From: an uncultured Atopobiaceae bacterium
Lineage (GTDB): Bacteria > Actinomycetota > Coriobacteriia > Coriobacteriales > Atopobiaceae
NCBI GenBank assembly: GCA_947303905.1
Contig: CAMYZR010000102.1
Coordinates: 1 to 6,100, forward strand
Length of the DNA stretch: 6,100 nucleotides
Reading direction: 5' to 3'
Every line of letters begins with the position of its first letter. Within the stretch, counting starts at the first letter, position 1. Below are positions 5,008 through 6,100 of this stretch, one piece after another. The translations under genes and the position numbers were made by a program. The notes beneath the pieces are model-generated. The model did not search any database, was not told where the DNA came from, and saw only the letters and a program-made list of their open reading frames with translations.

Positions 5008-6100
5008 ATGGCAGAAGAGAAACGCGTCTGGTGGAAAGAGGTAGTCGCGTACCAGGTCTATCCCCAGAGCTTCCAAGACACTGACGGCGACGGCATCGGC
5101 GACCTCAAGGGTCTCACCGAGCGCCTTCCCTACCTGGCCAAGCTCGGCATCGACGTCATCTGGCTGAGCCCGGTGTACCTGAGCCCCATGGATGACAACG
5201 GCTACGACATCGCCGACTACCGTGTCATCGACCCCCAGTACGGAACGCTCGAGGACTTCGACAAGATGCTGGAGACGGCCCACGGCCTGGGCATCAAGCT
5301 CATCATGGACCTCGTCGCCAACCACACCTCCGACGAGCACTGGTGGTTCAAGGAGAGCCGCAAGAGCCGCGACAACCCCTATCGCGACTACTACGTGTGG
5401 AAGGATGGCAAGGTGGCCGCGGACGGCACCAAGCTTCCGCCCAACAACTGGGAGTCCACCTTCTCGGGATCCGCATGGGAGTACGACGAGACGACCGACC
5501 AGTGGTACCTGCACTGCTTCTCAGTCAAGCAGCCCGACCTCAACTGGGAGTGCCCGGCAGTGCGTCAGGAGGTCTGCGACCTCATGAGCTGGTGGTGCGA
5601 CCGTGGCGTCGACGGCTTCCGCTTCGACGTCATCTCGATGATCAGCAAGGACCAGGACTTCCCCGATGGCAAGCCCAAGAAGAACGGCTTCGGCGAGTAC
5701 GGCCCCTATGTCACCAACGGCCCGCGCGTGCACGAGTTCATCAAGGAGATGAACGAGAAGGTGCTCTCGCGCTACGACATCATGACCGTGGGAGAGGCCC
5801 AGGGCGTCAACCTCGAGCAGGCCAAGCAGTACGCCAACGCCGACGGCACCGAGCTCGACATGATCTTCCAGTTCGAGCACGTGAGCGCATGGAAGACCAC
5901 CGCCGGGGCCTATATCGGCAAGTGGGGCATCAACAAGCCCCAGATGCCCAAGGTCCGTGCGCTGCTCAACAAGTGGCAACTCGGCCTTGAGGGCGCCTCC
6001 TGGAACAGCCTGTTCTGGAACAACCACGACCAGCCACGCGCCGTGAGCCGCTTTGGCAACGACTCCCCCGAGTGGCGCGAGATCTCGGCAAAGATGCTGG
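5008..6100 (+). CDS. Alpha-glucosidase, oligo-1,6-glucosidase type (GH13), 3' end missing
   Basis: The first 364 residues are present; family members are about 550, so roughly a third is beyond the window. The GH13 core is clear: VWWKEVVAYQVYPQSF, calcium loop D24TDGDGIGD32, DLVANH (101-106), GFRFDVI with nucleophile Asp207, MTVGEA with acid/base Glu263, and NNHDQP with Asp341. Valine 208 right after the nucleophile is the residue linked to alpha-1,6 specificity in this group, and ISMISKDQDFPDGK and TNGPRVHEFIKEMN are oligo-1,6-glucosidase-like (MalL/GH13 subfamily 31). It should hydrolyse isomaltose-type sugars in the cytoplasm; dextran glucosidase (DexB) is the main alternative. The start ATG follows AAGGAG (4996-5001), which overlaps the treC stop codon, so it is very likely translated from the treC transcript. 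Its active site looks intact as far as seen. Confidence 0.9.
   Translation, partial: MAEEKRVWWKEVVAYQVYPQSFQDTDGDGIGDLKGLTERLPYLAKLGIDVIWLSPVYLSPMDDNGYDIADYRVIDPQYGTLEDFDKMLETAHGLGIKLIMDLVANHTSDEHWWFKESRKSRDNPYRDYYVWKDGKVAADGTKLPPNNWESTFSGSAWEYDETTDQWYLHCFSVKQPDLNWECPAVRQEVCDLMSWWCDRGVDGFRFDVISMISKDQDFPDGKPKKNGFGEYGPYVTNGPRVHEFIKEMNEKVLSRYDIMTVGEAQGVNLEQAKQYANADGTELDMIFQFEHVSAWKTTAGAYIGKWGINKPQMPKVRALLNKWQLGLEGASWNSLFWNNHDQPRAVSRFGNDSPEWREISAKML

Overview
The window looks like a chromosomal piece from a GC-rich Gram-positive bacterium. Codon third positions are strongly G/C biased, and the genes have strong AGGAG/GGAGG ribosome binding sites. The trehalose regulator is of the Gram-positive TreR type, sugar uptake is by the PTS, and a palindrome of the Gram-positive LexA-box form is present. 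A gut or oral member of the Coriobacteriia (Collinsella/Olsenella/Atopobium-like) would fit. That placement is inferred from general character, not from a marker gene.

Left edge (1-280): the first 11 codons of a leftward gene of unknown identity run off the window. It has a strong ribosome binding site, a structured leader and a TATACT -10 box. A 16-bp dyad of the form ACGAACA-GT-TGTTCGT sits just upstream of that -10 box and resembles an SOS (LexA) box. The peptide start (MKYSEFLKYL) resembles the N-terminus of HicA-type toxins, but ten residues cannot settle this. Positions 281-733 hold a small leftward single-domain cupin of unknown substrate.

Centre and right (851-6100): this is a trehalose utilisation locus. 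A leftward GntR/UTRA repressor (treR) is divergent from a rightward cluster: treB (PTS enzyme IIBC for trehalose), treC (trehalose-6-phosphate hydrolase, GH13) and a second GH13 alpha-glucosidase of oligo-1,6-glucosidase type, cut by the window end. TreB would import trehalose and phosphorylate it to trehalose-6-phosphate. TreC would split that into glucose and glucose-6-phosphate. TreR would sense trehalose-6-phosphate and release the shared promoter region. The last enzyme probably extends the pathway to isomaltose-type alpha-1,6 glucosides. TreB has no IIA domain, so a glucose-type EIIA must come from elsewhere.

Two regulatory points stand out. The treR and treB -10 boxes overlap within an imperfect dyad that is the best operator candidate. 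A good intrinsic terminator lies between treB and treC, so the downstream enzymes may be expressed by read-through. I see no RNA genes, CRISPR arrays, insertion sequences or wholly new system. The trehalose part is ordinary, and the left-edge damage-box-like promoter is the most curious element.
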